In this document: positions 11,241 through 22,139 of the stretch, one piece after another
Numbering within the stretch: position 1 is the first letter of the stretch
Layout of the letters: each line of letters starts with the position of its first letter
Source of the DNA: Gibbula magus
Lineage: Eukaryota; Mollusca; Gastropoda; Trochida; Trochidae
NCBI GenBank assembly: GCA_936450465.1
Contig: OW388297.1
Coordinates: forward strand, 62,927,202-62,991,201
Length of the DNA stretch: 64,000 nt
Direction of reading: 5' to 3'
The notes under the pieces: model-generated
Seen by the model: only the letters and a program-made list of their open reading frames with translations
Database searches by the model: none
Told to the model about the DNA's origin: nothing
Program-made: the position numbers and the translations under genes

Positions 11241-11300
11241 CCCGTTAGCTCGGACTCTCCTTTGAGGTCCTGGGTTCGGATCCCGTTGGATCACTTCTGT
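11241..11300 (+). mobile_element. possible tRNA-derived SINE fragment
   Basis: GTTAGCTCGGACTC followed at the right spacing by GGGTTCGGATCC resembles the A- and B-box regions of a tRNA-derived promoter. It is too short and unpaired to be a tRNA gene. A weak call. Confidence 0.3.
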
Positions 11301-11325
11301 TACACACATATCATAATACCAATAA

Positions 11326-11540
11326 GGATGTGAGTGACAGAGTGTGTTTTCAGTGTGGTGAAAGTGAGGTGAAAGACGTGTGGTTTTACATTGCCATGTG
11401 TATGATGAGTTGCGTGAAATGTTGTATGTATCTTTATAGAGCTCTGCGATGAAAACAAATGTTTTGCTTTTTAAACATCATGTATATTTTAAGTTTAGAT
11501 ATATGGTGTTGAACAGGATCGTGAATTTAATACTCATCAA
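11326..11540 (+). mobile_element. LINE C-terminal fragment
   Basis: The plus strand reads RVCFQCGESEVKDVWFYIAMC, split by a frame change from YDELREMLYVSLYRAL. This is the C-x2-C zinc-knuckle-like tail with the L-R-E motif of non-LTR retrotransposon proteins, as also seen at 14,080 and 46,435. The rest of the element is not recognisable. Confidence 0.6.
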
Positions 11541-11849
11541 AATGTTTCCGATTCTATTGATTAACAATCTCTCATTTTGATTGGAATATGCTCACTAGAT
11601 GTAAATAAAAGAATGTAGAAGAAATCATTGATATAGGGATTATCTCGGATGTAAACTATATATAGCGATTGCCCCAAACTGTAACACTTGGCAAATTGGG
11701 AGAACAGAGCATGACACAAAATGCATTTACTGAATCCACTATTGGTGAGTTTTACTGTATATGGTTTAAAACAGTACAAAGTTTAATTTCGGTTTTCCTC
11801 ATTGATGTCAGTTTGTTCTGGTAGCGGAGACGTATATACATAATGCAAC

Positions 11850-12035
11850 GTTGGGTTTAACGCCGCTTTCAAGAGTATTTCACTTATACCACGGCTGCTA
11901 GTATTATTGCAGAGAGAAAGCCAGCAACATAATAGTGGCTATGCATTGCGGTTAAACCTGCGAGCATCGACTGGAACTATAGCAAGCCACGCTTGATACT
12001 AAAATTCAATGTAGCATTGCGCCAAAACCTTACAT
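11850..12035 (-). mobile_element. SINE fragment, minus strand
   Basis: The reverse complement contains CTCGCAGGTTTAACCGCAAT, GCATAGCCAC, ACTAGCAG and CTTGAAAGCGGCGTTAAAC in the same order as the SINE copies within the villin introns at 38,975, 45,286 and 59,984. The tRNA-like head is missing or unrecognisable. Confidence 0.75.
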
Positions 12036-12530
12036 GCATGGGCAAAGATGTAAATACGTATGTTATAATGACATGGTAACTGCTCTGAATGTGGTTCGTT
12101 ATGATTTATGACATATAACTCGTATGTTTAGACATCGAGGACGGTGTGTACCAGTGAGTTGACGCTCAAGGTGTGCAAATACCTGTATTCTGCTGATTGA
12201 TCGATCATCAGGTGAGAGGAACTGACACCTGTCGCTGCTAATCACCTGGAATTCATTAAATACTCAGACACGTCACAAATTGAGTATTTCACCTGATTTA
12301 TGACCCTCATCGTCACGTGATAAATCTCGGTACTGTGATATATGATGTATATACACACATATATATCATGTACAGGTTAACGCCTGTTCACATGTGATTT
12401 GACATTATACTTGATACATTACACCCCACTTCAAAATGGCTTTATGTTATCATTGGGTTCTGATATATATCTGCTACATATATTACGTCTAATTTGAACA
12501 CCGCCGAAGCTCACATGTACTTATGCTATT
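12036..12530. other. no gene seen
   Basis: Ordinary AT-rich sequence. GTCACCTGATT- and TATATCA-type small palindromes occur but form no element I can delimit. Confidence 0.4.
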
Positions 12531-12745
12531 TATTGTTTCTTTTCTCCTAGTTTCTTCTTTCTCTTCTTGTATTTATCCTTTATTTATCCCACCGTCCTGC
12601 TTAGTTTTCTTCGTTTGTCCTTCTCTCCTTTGGCTTTCTGTTTAACCTTTCTGTGATTCATCATTTACCATCCTCGTATTCTTCTTTATTCCTTCTTTCT
12701 CTCATTCGTCTTGATTCGTCACCTTCTCTTATTTCTCTTTCCTCG
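12531..12745. repeat. pyrimidine-rich tract
   Basis: About 215 bp in which the plus strand is dominated by T and C (TTTCTTCTTTCTCTTC, TTCTCTCCTTTGGC and similar). It is not a simple tandem repeat. It could be a degraded CT-rich simple sequence. No gene is attached to it. Confidence 0.6.
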
Positions 12746-13330
12746 GTCAATGACGTAATTCAAATTATCTTAATTGTGAAAGTATTTTTATACACTATCA
12801 TTCACAGAAAAACTGACTGAAATTTCAAATTTTGGTAATTTATTTACATAATATCCAATTAATAAGCATAAATCACAACAACTCTGTCCCAACTCTGTTC
12901 CTAACTTATTATTTTTAGGAAAGTCTTCACGTCAAAAACACACGCTCAGTGTGTGCATTGTTCGTCAAAGTGATTTATTCAGTAGTCCCTATATACATTC
13001 TCGTCATATAATGTTTCTTATAATTTTCAGTGTTTGCAAAAGTAAAGCATTAGCTAATCTGAAAAATAAACTATACGGATGCTTTATTCAAGAGAACACC
13101 TGTCTAATATATCTATAGTCAAACACCAAGTCAAGTCGGCCTATATTATTCGTGCAAACAATGTAGGCACAGGAGCACACATTATTAACATAATCTAATG
13201 TATACGACTGTGTCCCTATTACAGAAAAATAAAGCTACACTATGAGGACTTACCTGTCGACTGCATATCTTGTTCATTCAAGACCTGATTACAGCAATAA
13301 CCAATTACTGTTAGAAATCAGCAAGTGTCA
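12746..13330. other. no gene seen
   Basis: AT-rich spacer without recognised features ahead of LINE remains. Confidence 0.4.
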
Positions 13331-13693
13331 TCTACAAAATCCAGAAGGTCACAGCAGCAAGAATGTGTGACCAGAACGCCAAAATCACATAACACTTGTA
13401 CTTAAGGGCCTGCATTGGCTTTCCATTGAAGCAAAAAGCAAGTTTAACGTTCTTTGTATCACATACAAATGTCAACATAATATGGCTCCATCATATCTTT
13501 CAAATACATTAGAGATATAATATAGGCCTATACCAAAATGTCAAAATGCAACAGCACCAGTTATGGACAACGATCATTCGGTTGTGCTGCGCCAAGACTT
13601 TGGAACCAACTTCCTCATGTCATTAAGATATCGTCCTCACTGAATGTTTTTAAATCTCAACTCACCTTTATATGTTCTAGCTATAACTCATAG
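13331..13693 (+). mobile_element. LINE (CR1/L2-like) reverse-transcriptase C-terminal fragment
   Basis: Broken frames read KIQKVTAARM, then LKGLHWLSIEAKSKFN, NMAPSYLSNTLE and finally RSFGCAAPRLWNQLPHVIK. This order (LHWLP-like, APSYL-like, F-x2-AAPRLWN-x-LP) is the familiar C-terminal end of CR1/L2/jockey reverse transcriptases. Stops and shifts separate the pieces, so this is a pseudogene fragment. It precedes the second LINE fragment at 13,733 and may be a different family. Confidence 0.75.
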
Positions 13694-13732
13694 ACTTTAC
13701 TTTATCATCTATTACCAAAGCAAACCTATCTC

Positions 13733-14233
13733 ATGTTGTATGGACTTGACAATGTTAACAGATCATCATGGGTCACAAAAATCAAACATGTTTTATTTCA
13801 TTTCGGATTTGGTTACGCCTGGATTATGCAAGACGTTGGGCATATTGATATATTCATGTCTGAGTTCAAGCAAAGAGTATCCGATTGCAATATACAACGT
13901 TGGCAGGCTTCAATATCATCAAACTCAAAGTTGGCAGCTTATTCAATGCTACACTCGGAATCATATCTCACGCAAATCAAATCTCCACCATTGAAACAAG
14001 CATTAACCAGATTTAGATGTGGATGCCATCAGCTTATGATCGAAATGGGGCGACGAATGGGCATAGCCTTCGAAAATCGCTTGTGCAGATACTGCCTTAA
14101 ATATAATATTGAAAACGAATATCATTTTATTCTTGTATGCTGTGCCTTATCGGACTTAAGGAAGAAATATAGATTATAAATTCTACAGAAATGTTTGTTC
14201 GACTTATGTCTTCAAATCATCAACCTACTTATA
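13733..14233 (+). mobile_element. LINE C-terminal fragment, interrupted by Tc1
   Basis: An open frame of 148 codons (13,733-14,179) contains LTRFRCGCHQLMIEMGRR followed by CRYCLKYNIENEYHF and DLRKKY, the RNase-H-proximal C-terminal part of lophotrochozoan non-LTR proteins with its CxxC knuckle. After the stop, coding similarity continues in another frame up to 14,233, where the Tc1-like element begins. The LINE's remaining 3' tail is found on the far side of the nest at 19,734-19,868. Confidence 0.72.
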
Positions 14234-14511
14234 TAAACTAACGGGCAAAAGAAACGATACCAAACTTTGAAATTTAATATTTTGTTAGCAGAATGTTAAA
14301 ATTTTAAATGCACGACATTGAAATGATTTCCCTATTTCAGTAGTCATATGTGTCACGAAAATTGTTGTGTTTTGGCGATCCGTTTCCGGCAAATTGTATT
14401 AAAGTGTGATTTTTTTGCATCAAAAGCACGTGCTGCAAGTGCATTATTTGCGTATAAAAGATGTGTCGAATCACTCAACGACATACCACTACTTCAACTG
14501 CATCGAGAAAC

Positions 14512-15522
14512 ATGGCAAGATTATCACCTGAAGAAAGATGGAGAGCCGTCGGAATGTTGCAGATGGGTGCAACGCATGCACACGTGGCTACGACGCTGGG
14601 CTGTGCACGCATTACCATCACCAGACTGATGAGACGCTACAGGCAGACGGGGAGAACAGTGGACAATCCAAGGAGTGGAAGACCCCGTGTAACGACCGCC
14701 AACGAGGACCGCCATTTAAGAATTCTGCATTTGAGGAACCGGTTCCTGACAGTGACGGAATCAGCGACGACTGGGCTTGGACACGCTATCAGTCGAAGAA
14801 CAGCGGCCAGACGTCTCAGACAGCATGGTATCCGCGCCTACAGACCCAACCGGGGCGTGCACCTGACGCGTCAACATCGACGTCAACGTCTCCAATGGGC
14901 ACGTAACGTTCGGCAATGGCAGGCTCGGAACTGGCGAAGGGTAATCTTTTCGGATGAGAGTCGGTTCCAACTGTACAAGAATGATGGAAGAACGCGGGTG
15001 TATCGACGTCGGGGTGAACGTTTTCGACGTTGTTGTATTCAGACTGTTGTACCATTTGGCGGTGGCAGCGTCATGGTGTGGGGAGGAATTAGCGGACAAG
15101 GGAAGACTGATCTTGTTGTCGTGGATGGGAATCTCAACGCACAGAGGTACATTGATCAGATTCTCCGCCCAGTTCTCCTACCATTCCTGCAGCAGCACAA
15201 CAACAGAACGCTCTTCCAGCAGGATAACGCCCGTCCCCATACAGCCCGTATAACCAGGGAGTTTCTCCAAAGAAACAACGTCAATGTGTTGCCATGGCCT
15301 GCCAGATCACCTGACCTTTCACCTATTGAACATTTATGGGACCATTTGGGACGTCAAATCCGCCAAAGAGCTGTGGTTCCAGGAAACCGACAAGAGCTCG
15401 CTCGAGCCCTGAGAGAGGAATGGCAGAGAATACCAGACCGTGTTATCATCCGTCTCATATTCTCAGCACGACGTCGAGTTCATGCATGCATCGAGGCCCG
15501 TGGTGGCCATACGCGATACTGA
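14512..15522 (+). CDS. Tc1-like transposase, DD34E, open frame
   Basis: This 336-residue protein would cut and join transposon ends at TA sites. The N-terminal region (about 5-110) holds a helix-turn-helix beginning MARLSPEERWRAVGML, and a GRPR hook follows at about 56-59. The catalytic DDE domain shows D148 in IFSDESRF, D238 in LFQQDNARPH and E273 in SPDLSPIEHLWD, with 34 residues between D238 and E273, the Tc1 spacing. An in-frame ATG 17 codons upstream (14,461) exists, but the Tc1 family normally starts at MARLS-like sequence, so 14,512 is preferred. There is no internal stop or frameshift. Just after the stop, a 35-bp stretch is imperfectly duplicated (15,491 and 15,541). The host element's right end is disrupted. 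Confidence 0.93.
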   Translation: MARLSPEERWRAVGMLQMGATHAHVATTLGCARITITRLMRRYRQTGRTVDNPRSGRPRVTTANEDRHLRILHLRNRFLTVTESATTGLGHAISRRTAARRLRQHGIRAYRPNRGVHLTRQHRRQRLQWARNVRQWQARNWRRVIFSDESRFQLYKNDGRTRVYRRRGERFRRCCIQTVVPFGGGSVMVWGGISGQGKTDLVVVDGNLNAQRYIDQILRPVLLPFLQQHNNRTLFQQDNARPHTARITREFLQRNNVNVLPWPARSPDLSPIEHLWDHLGRQIRQRAVVPGNRQELARALREEWQRIPDRVIIRLIFSARRRVHACIEARGGHTRY

Positions 15523-15789
15523 GAACTTGTTGGGGCATGCACCGAGGCCCGTTGTGGCCATGCAAGATACTGAGGACGTGTTGGTGTGGATTCTGTTTTC
15601 GAAGGTGCTGATCGAATTCAGGACAATTTCATGTCTGTACTTTAACAAGCTGTACTTGTTAACACATTGATCGGAAAGACATCAATATTTGATTGTTTGA
15701 TAAACTATTCAGTTGTTTACAGATGAGAAATGAAATAAAATTTGTATCATTTTGTATTTGTCATTTATTGGTCAATTATACGTGGTATC

Positions 15790-16545
15790 CACAGCAAAAA
15801 TGACTGAGTATCCTGCAATCTGGAAACCAACTGGAAACTGGGTAATAGGAGTATCCACTTGGTATCCATCTGCTGAAACTAGGTAACCTGGTTTCCAACT
15901 AGAATCCATTTTGGATTCTATAACATTATGTATTTCCGTGATGGAAACCAACTGGAAACATTGATTATGTGTTTCATGTTGGTTTCCATTCCTGGAAATT
16001 GCAATCAATGTTTCCTTGAAATGGAAATCAACATGAAACCATACTCTGAAGTTTCATGTTAGTTTCCATTCCAGTAAATTGCAATTATTGTTTCCAGAAA
16101 ATGGAAACCAACATGAAACTATCAAGTGAAGTTTCATGTTGGTTTCCATTCATGGAAATCTGCATTGAACGATTCCACTAAATGGAAACCAACATGAAAC
16201 TACCACAGCACACATGACTGAGTATCCTGAAATCGGGAAACCAACTGTTAACTTTGTAATAGGGGTATCCACTTGCTATCCTATCACTGAAACTTGGCAA
16301 CCTGGTTTCCAACTAGAATCCATTTTGGACTCTAAGATATATGTAATATTTCCGTAAGGGAAACCAACATGAAACTATAATGTGAAGTTTCATGTTGGTT
16401 TCCATTAGTGTAAATTACAATTATTGTTTCCCGAAAATGGAAACCAACATGAAACTATCAAGTATAGTTTAATGTTGGTTTCATTACCTGAAATTTACAA
16501 TTACTGATTCAATTAGTTGGAAACCAACATGAAACTATCAAGTGT
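15790..16545. repeat. left subterminal repeats of the CACTA-like element, with duplicated terminus
   Basis: Motifs such as GGAAACCAACATGAAACT alternate with their complement AGTTTCATGTTGGTTTCC in near-palindromic pairs spaced roughly 80-100 bp. The first 150 bp of the element (CACAGCA, ATGACTGAGTATCCTG, CAACCTGGTTTCCAACTAG) recur from 16,204, an offset of 414 bp, so the left terminus is present twice. Such repeats are where CACTA transposases normally bind; here that role is inferred. Confidence 0.85.
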
Positions 16546-19090
16546 TATGTAGTGTAATGTAGTGTAATGGAAACAGATAATGAAATAATTAAGAACCCGT
16601 CTATCCATTTGTTAACCATTTGTTCAAATCAAAAGACCCATATAGAAACCAAATTAGTTATCCATTATTTCAAATTGCACATGTATTCAAAGCAAAGTAA
16701 TTCAATATTAATTATTATGATAAACATGCTCAAATCAATTTTTCAGATGAAGCTTTAACAAAGAATGGTTAACTATACTTTTGAGAAAAATACAGTCTTG
16801 CAAATGTTATATTTATATAAACAACTAAATAACTGAAACCCTTGATTCATATGATATTAAATGTACCGTATTCCGTTTCATTTCGACAATGCCATAACTT
16901 ATATCAACCCTGATATATTTTTTATTGTATTATTCATTGTATTGCGTGTGTAATGTTGGACTTACTATTTAACATCTTAGCAATAATATCAATTACAAAC
17001 CCTAAGATTCAGTAAGCCTTAAATTATTTATTAGATGTAGGTCAAATTATCCGCCGTATCGCCGGACGCTCGCTGTCCACCATATGGTGTTATATAATAG
17101 CCAGACCATGTGCTCTCTCAGACAAAGAGCTTTGTTCATCATCCACATTTTGGCGCGATTAAATTGCCAGTATAACCCGTGACTGATTGAAGAAACAGAA
17201 TCTTGTCAACCGTGTGTACGTGAACTTCAGTGGCAACAACTGTTGTCATTCACGGAGGGCACAACAACATGATATTTCTACAACTGCATGCAGGTACAGT
17301 GCGCATTTCATGTAATACTTACAGTTCATGTTTTTCTTATTGTGTGTCCAATATGCTAATGATTGAAATAATTAATTAAATAAAGTTGATCAAATACCTT
17401 CGAAATATTGTAACAATAATAAAGTAATTGTGTTTCTGAAAACAGTCAGGACACACCCTGTATGAAACGTTTTCATTTTTACAGAAACTTGCAAAACTTA
17501 ACAAGACCTAAAGTTATTTTAAAACGTTCACCATGCGAATGAAAATCACAAGTAATACACATAAGTCATAACTCTATATAGACAGCCTCATTGACTTTGG
17601 ACAATGGACTTTTTTCTAAAGGTTTGACTTCAGACTTCAAATACATAATATATGAGAATATGTACCATTTTACTAAATTATACAAATATCATTATGTAGA
17701 ACATTTCTTTATATTTACTCTGCCGCATGATATATCAGACAGATTTTGTTGTGATGTTTGTTATGAAAGCATAATGGAATTTTTAAAATTTATTATGAAA
17801 CGATGTCAATGTTTATTGTATCAATTATCTCTACTTTCTTGATTCATTATAACATACGAATCCATAAAAAATACATTCTAAAAAACGACCAAGTACGAGT
17901 TGTTGTACTGATGTATATTTTTGAATATCATATTATGACCTTTATATTTAGTTAGAATATGAAATACCCGTTTGAATATCCATGTTTTTTTATATTAATT
18001 TGATACTTTTATAACGTTTCAGCATTCCTGCACATGGTAAACTTGAAGATGGAGATAGATGACCTTTCACCTTAGCCTATAACAGGTGCATGTGTTTCTA
18101 AACTTAACCTAAGAACTAATGTAATAATTGCAGTATACAAAAAAATAATATCTGGCAAATCAGAATGTATGATTGTATATCTTACAAAAACACTTCAAAT
18201 AAGTAAAACTGAGGTTGTACCAATTTCGATTTATGTTGGTCATTAATATCATGTTTATGTTCGTTTTACTTTTACAGCCTAGAAGAACACAAAGGAAGCA
18301 TGTGGTCGGTCGAAGACTTCTGCGCTTGAAGATGAGCATACCGTTTGGTCGAAAGATCATTCCCATTGAGGACACAGAAAGTATTTAGCTGAAGCTGAAG
18401 AGTGTGAAATCACCCCGGAGGATTAGTGATGTAATTAACCCCGGGCCGTTTACCCGAGGAAAAAAAACCCACCTGTTCCTAACATATATTGAATAGTGAT
18501 TGGCCGGCAGCACAGTATAAATCGAGAATATAACCACAGAATTATCAGTGATCCTCTTTCTTAATCAGCAGCAATGCCCTGTTATTTTACCTCGTCATCC
18601 AGTTATGGCATTTTGCTGGATGATTTATGAAGTAATTTTAAATAATGCAATTTGTAAATGTATATCTAGGATCTTCATAAATAAGATCACTATATGGTAT
18701 TGTGTACTTGATATCATTTGATTACATTCCTTAGATTTGATTGTCAGATGTCTTCTCCTTTTTGCAGCATTAGTCAAGTATTTGCTCTGCAATTTACACT
18801 TACGTAATAAACTTCATTATACAACACACTTGTTTTGTATTATTAGTATAACAGGCAAAATGTCTTTTCTTTTTTGCAATTAGTTAAAATAACATTCCAA
18901 GATTGACTTTGCTATTGGCACTTAATGTTATAAACTTTATAACAAAGTACAATTATTTTTGTCATTACTAGAATTATTTTCTCCGAAGCATTATTTCTCT
19001 TGATGAAGATAGCAGTTGATGCTGTAGGTGTTAACACTGTACATGTATTCATTTAAATCATAACATGCTTGTTATGCGTGTTTAGAAACA
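16546..19090. other. interior of the CACTA-like element, no gene recognised
   Basis: About 2.5 kb of AT-rich sequence. A patch near 18,270-18,440 is less AT-rich (GAAGACTTCTGCGCTTGAAG and nearby) and could be captured host sequence, but I cannot assign it. The short frames at 16,567, 17,591 and 18,160 have no domain. Confidence 0.5.
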
Positions 19091-19094
19091 TGCA

Positions 19095-19690
19095 AATGTC
19101 AACCATGGACACCAGGTTGAAACCTACAGTAAACCATTACACTGAAACCTACAGTAAACCTTAACATGGAAACCAGACTGAAACCTACAGTAAACCATTA
19201 CACTGAAATCACACTGAAACCACACTGAAACCTACAGTAAACCATTACACTGAAACCAGACTGAAACCTACAGTAAACCATTATACTAAAACCACACTGA
19301 AACCTGTAGTAAACCTCAACATGGAAACTAGGTTGAAACCTACAGTAAACCGTAACATGGAAACCAGACTGAAACCTACAGTAAACCTGAACATGGAAAC
19401 CAAGTTGAAACTAAGTGTAAACTAAGAAATATGGAAACCAAGATGAAACCAAGTGGAAACTATCACATGGAAACTGAGTTGAAACCTACAAGAAAGTTAT
19501 TCATGGAAACCAAATGGATACCACTTGGAGGAGTGGGTAATTATTCGCACTGGATACCATCCGGATACTGGTGCAAAATTTAGTTTCAGTGTTGCTGGAA
19601 ACCAAATGGAAACTGTTAAAAACTGTCTGGATACCAACTGGAAAGACTGGTTTCCATTGGGTATCCTGTTAGTTTCAGTGTTCTGGAAAC
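19095..19690. repeat. right subterminal repeats of the CACTA-like element
   Basis: Tandem motifs CTGAAACCTACAGTAAACC and ATGGAAACCA recur every 30-40 bp, then change to CTGGATACCA and CTGGAAACCA blocks near the terminus. The GGAAACCA core is shared with the left end, but the arrangement is direct rather than palindromic. Confidence 0.85.
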
Positions 19691-19733
19691 CAGCTCATTT
19701 TTGCTGTGATCGTTTCTTTTGCCCGTTAGTTTA

Positions 19734-19868
19734 CATGTGTCCAAGTATATATTTTATGCTATGAAATCGTATGAATCCCTTCATTTGTAATCGCATTTTT
19801 GTTATGTTATGTTTTGCATGTAATGTACTTTGGGCCTGTGGCCTAGAAAAACGTGAATAAACTATATT
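19734..19868 (+). mobile_element. LINE 3' tail, continuation of 13,733-14,233
   Basis: Resumes immediately after the TA that ends the Tc1-like insertion. It contains GGGCCTGTGGCCTAG and AATAAAC, the same type of 3' end seen at 46,660-46,710 (GGCCTGTGACC, AATAAAG). Joining it to 14,233 gives a continuous LINE end. Confidence 0.7.
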
Positions 19869-20024
19869 ATATAACTTTATCACCTTCCCCATAGACTTTA
19901 TGTCTTTGTCAATTCAGGTCTGTAGTTATTGATATGCTTTAATCTATTCTACTATTTTTAGATTGTAATTGAATTAGAATTAATTGTGTATGAATATAGC
20001 GCTTTAGTTAAGTAAAAAGTGTTT

Positions 20025-20300
20025 ATTGTATTTAAGGCCTCCGGTCCACATACAAAATATACATATACAAATGATAGATATAATACAGATGTTATAGAAA
20101 TACAAACGATAGAGAACACCACTTGAACAACATGACAAGCAATTCTAAAACAGTTGTTTTGCTTCAGGACGAGTTTCCATCATTTAATAGTTCAGTTCTT
20201 AGTTTCATACTATGTTTAATAAACAGTGACAAGTTAAGAATCATATTGTCATTTTGAGAAGGCATTAATGATATAAAAGCGAGAGCAGGTGGTTTTGACT
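20025..20300 (-). mobile_element. LINE 3' tail, minus strand
   Basis: On the minus strand the sequence ends GGACCGGAGGCCTTAAATAC followed by AATAAAC, the same layout as other LINE tails in the window. Upstream of it on that strand are broken frames without a clear domain. The 5' extent is uncertain. Confidence 0.5.
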
Positions 20301-20754
20301 AATAAAAATTAGGAATGTATTTTCTTCTGTAAAAGGAGTAAAATGGACATTATAAATCTTCTATCCCTCGAACTCTACAATACATTACACTATGGACGTG
20401 AGCAACAAACGCACTGTTTGTCCTAATACCGCGACGATCGGTAAAAGTATACACGTGTGTACACGTATAAAATGCACAACGAACACTATTATCTGAAACG
20501 TGTGCAGTTATTATACTGAAGTTCTACGGTAGCGATTCGTTGATTGCATGTATACAAGGTAGATAACCAGTCACATAAAACTGTGATCGATATTACACAT
20601 CGATCTGCAGGTGAACTATGTTCGTGTAGTCGACCCACGACAGCTGTTGCATATAGTCATCAATAGCCGCGGTTGCTAAATGCTATTGCGTTTTGTAGAA
20701 TGATACAGAGTGCAAATGGAATGTTAATTCCTTAATCGCGAAGTTAGAATAAAG
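20301..20754. other. no gene seen
   Basis: Sequence with small palindromes (ACACGTGTGTACACGT near 20,450) but no frame or repeat ends that I can use. Confidence 0.4.
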
Positions 20755-22040
20755 TTGATTATTCACAAAGATGCGAACATCATACACAGGAATTCTAGAG
20801 TATTAATCCTAAACCAAGAAGTTGTGATCAAGTTAATTATCCACAAAGATGCGAACATCATACACAGGAATTCTAGAGTATTAATCCTAAACCAAGAAGT
20901 TGTGATCAAGTTAATTATTCACAGAGTGCGAAAATCATACACAGGAATTCCAGAGTATTAATCTTAAACTAAGAAGTTGTGATCAAGCTAATTATTCACA
21001 AAGATGCGAACATCATACACAGGAATTCCAGAGTATTAATCCTAAACTAAGAAGTTGTGATTCAGTTAATTATTCACAAAGATGGGAACATCATACACAG
21101 GAATTCTAGAGTATTAATCCTAAACCAAGAAGTTGTGATCAAGTTAATTATTCACAAAGATGCGAACATCATACACAGGAATTCTAGAGTATTAATCCTA
21201 AACCAAGAAGTTGTGATCAAGTTAATTATTCACAATGATGCGAACATCATACACAGGAATTCGAGAGTATTAATCCTAAACCAAGAAGTTGCGATCAAGT
21301 TAATTATTCACAAAGATGCGAACATCATACACAGGAATTCCAGAGTATTAATCCTAAACCAAGAAGTTGTGATCAAGTTAATTATTCACAGAGTGCGAAA
21401 ATCATACACAGGAATTCCAGAGTATTAATCTTAAACTAAGAAGTTGTGATCAAGCTAATTATTCACAAAGATGCGAACATCATACACAGGAATTCCAGAG
21501 TATTAATCCTAAACTAAGAAGTTGTGATTCAGTTAATTATTCACAAAGATGGGAACATCATACACAGGAATTCTAGAGTATTAATCCTAAACCAAGAAGT
21601 TGTGATCAAGTTAATTATTCACAAAGATGCGAACATCATACACATGAATTCTAGAGTATTAATCCTAAACCAAGAAGTTGTGATCAAGTTAATTATTCAC
21701 AATGATGCGAACATCATACACAGGAATTCCAGAGTATTAATCCTAAACCAAGAAGTTGTGATCAAGTTAATTATTCACAATGATGCGAACATCATACACA
21801 GGAATTCCAGAGTATTAATCCTGAACCAAGAAGTTGCGATCAAGTTAATTATTCACAATGATGCGAACATCATACACAGGAATTCGAGAGTATTAATCCT
21901 AAACCAAGAAGTTGTGATCAAGTTAATTATTCACAAAGATGCGAACATCATACACAGGAATTCCAGAGTATTAATCCTGAACCAAGAAGTTGTGATCAAA
22001 TTAATTATTCACAAAGATGCGAACATCATAAACAGGAATT
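20755..22040. repeat. 78-bp minisatellite, about 16 copies
   Basis: The unit runs from TTAATTATTCACAAAGATGC through CACAGGAATTC and TATTAATCC to GTTGTGATCAAG and is 78 bp, or 26 codons. Because the period is a multiple of three, open frames of up to 175 codons arise without any being a gene. A variant unit with CACAGAGTGCGAAAATC occurs at 20,922 and 21,389, 467 bp apart, and neighbouring variants repeat in the same order. A block of six units was therefore duplicated. Confidence 0.95.
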
Positions 22041-22139
22041 CGATATCGTAGATGTTGGTAAAAGGCAGGTACAATATACGCCGGATGTGGTATGTTAGCT
22101 ACGCTTTTACCTACAATTTAATTACGATATCGAAATCCT
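22034..22139. repeat. inverted repeat at the array edge
   Basis: AGGAATTCGATATCGTA at the left returns as TACGATATCGAAATCCT at the right, with GGTAAAAG and CTTTTACC inside. The left arm merges with the last 78-bp unit, whose own GGAATTC forms part of the arm. Confidence 0.7.

Larger units (their letters stand above)
15790..19708. mobile_element. CACTA/EnSpm-like non-autonomous element
   Basis: Ends are CACAGCAAAAATGA (15,790-15,803) and its exact complement (19,695-19,708), flanked by a 3-bp duplication ATC (15,787-15,789 and 19,709-19,711). Both ends carry dense subterminal repeats. CACxx-type termini, 3-bp target duplication and subterminal repeat arrays together are the signature of EnSpm/CACTA elements. 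The 3,919-bp interior has no long frame, so the element cannot supply its own transposase. It sits exactly inside the right inverted repeat of the Tc1-like element. Confidence 0.85.
14236..19731 (+). mobile_element. Tc1-like transposon, split by a CACTA-like element
   Basis: The left end AACTAACGGGCAAAAGAAAC begins at 14,236, after TA at 14,234-14,235. The matching inverted end finishes at 19,731 before TA at 19,732-19,733. Between GGTATC (15,784-15,789) and the rest of that end sits the 3.9-kb element 15,790-19,708 with its ATC duplication. Deleting that element and one ATC restores a right terminus that is an exact reverse complement of the left one through CGATACC, and gives a transposon of 1,574 bp, the usual Tc1 size. 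The transposase frame is open. The host site is a LINE. Confidence 0.93.

Noticed and set aside
13733..14179. A 148-residue host gene with a CxxC motif
   Set aside because: The motif and flanks match the C-terminus of LINE proteins, and a LINE-type 3' tail lies across the nested insertion.
14524..15253. Several overlapping frames on both strands
   Set aside because: They overlap the Tc1 transposase in other frames and have no domain of their own.
20755..22051. Repetitive frames of 68, 123 and 175 codons
   Set aside because: Product of the 78-bp minisatellite period; broken wherever a unit has an indel, with no start, splice or domain context.
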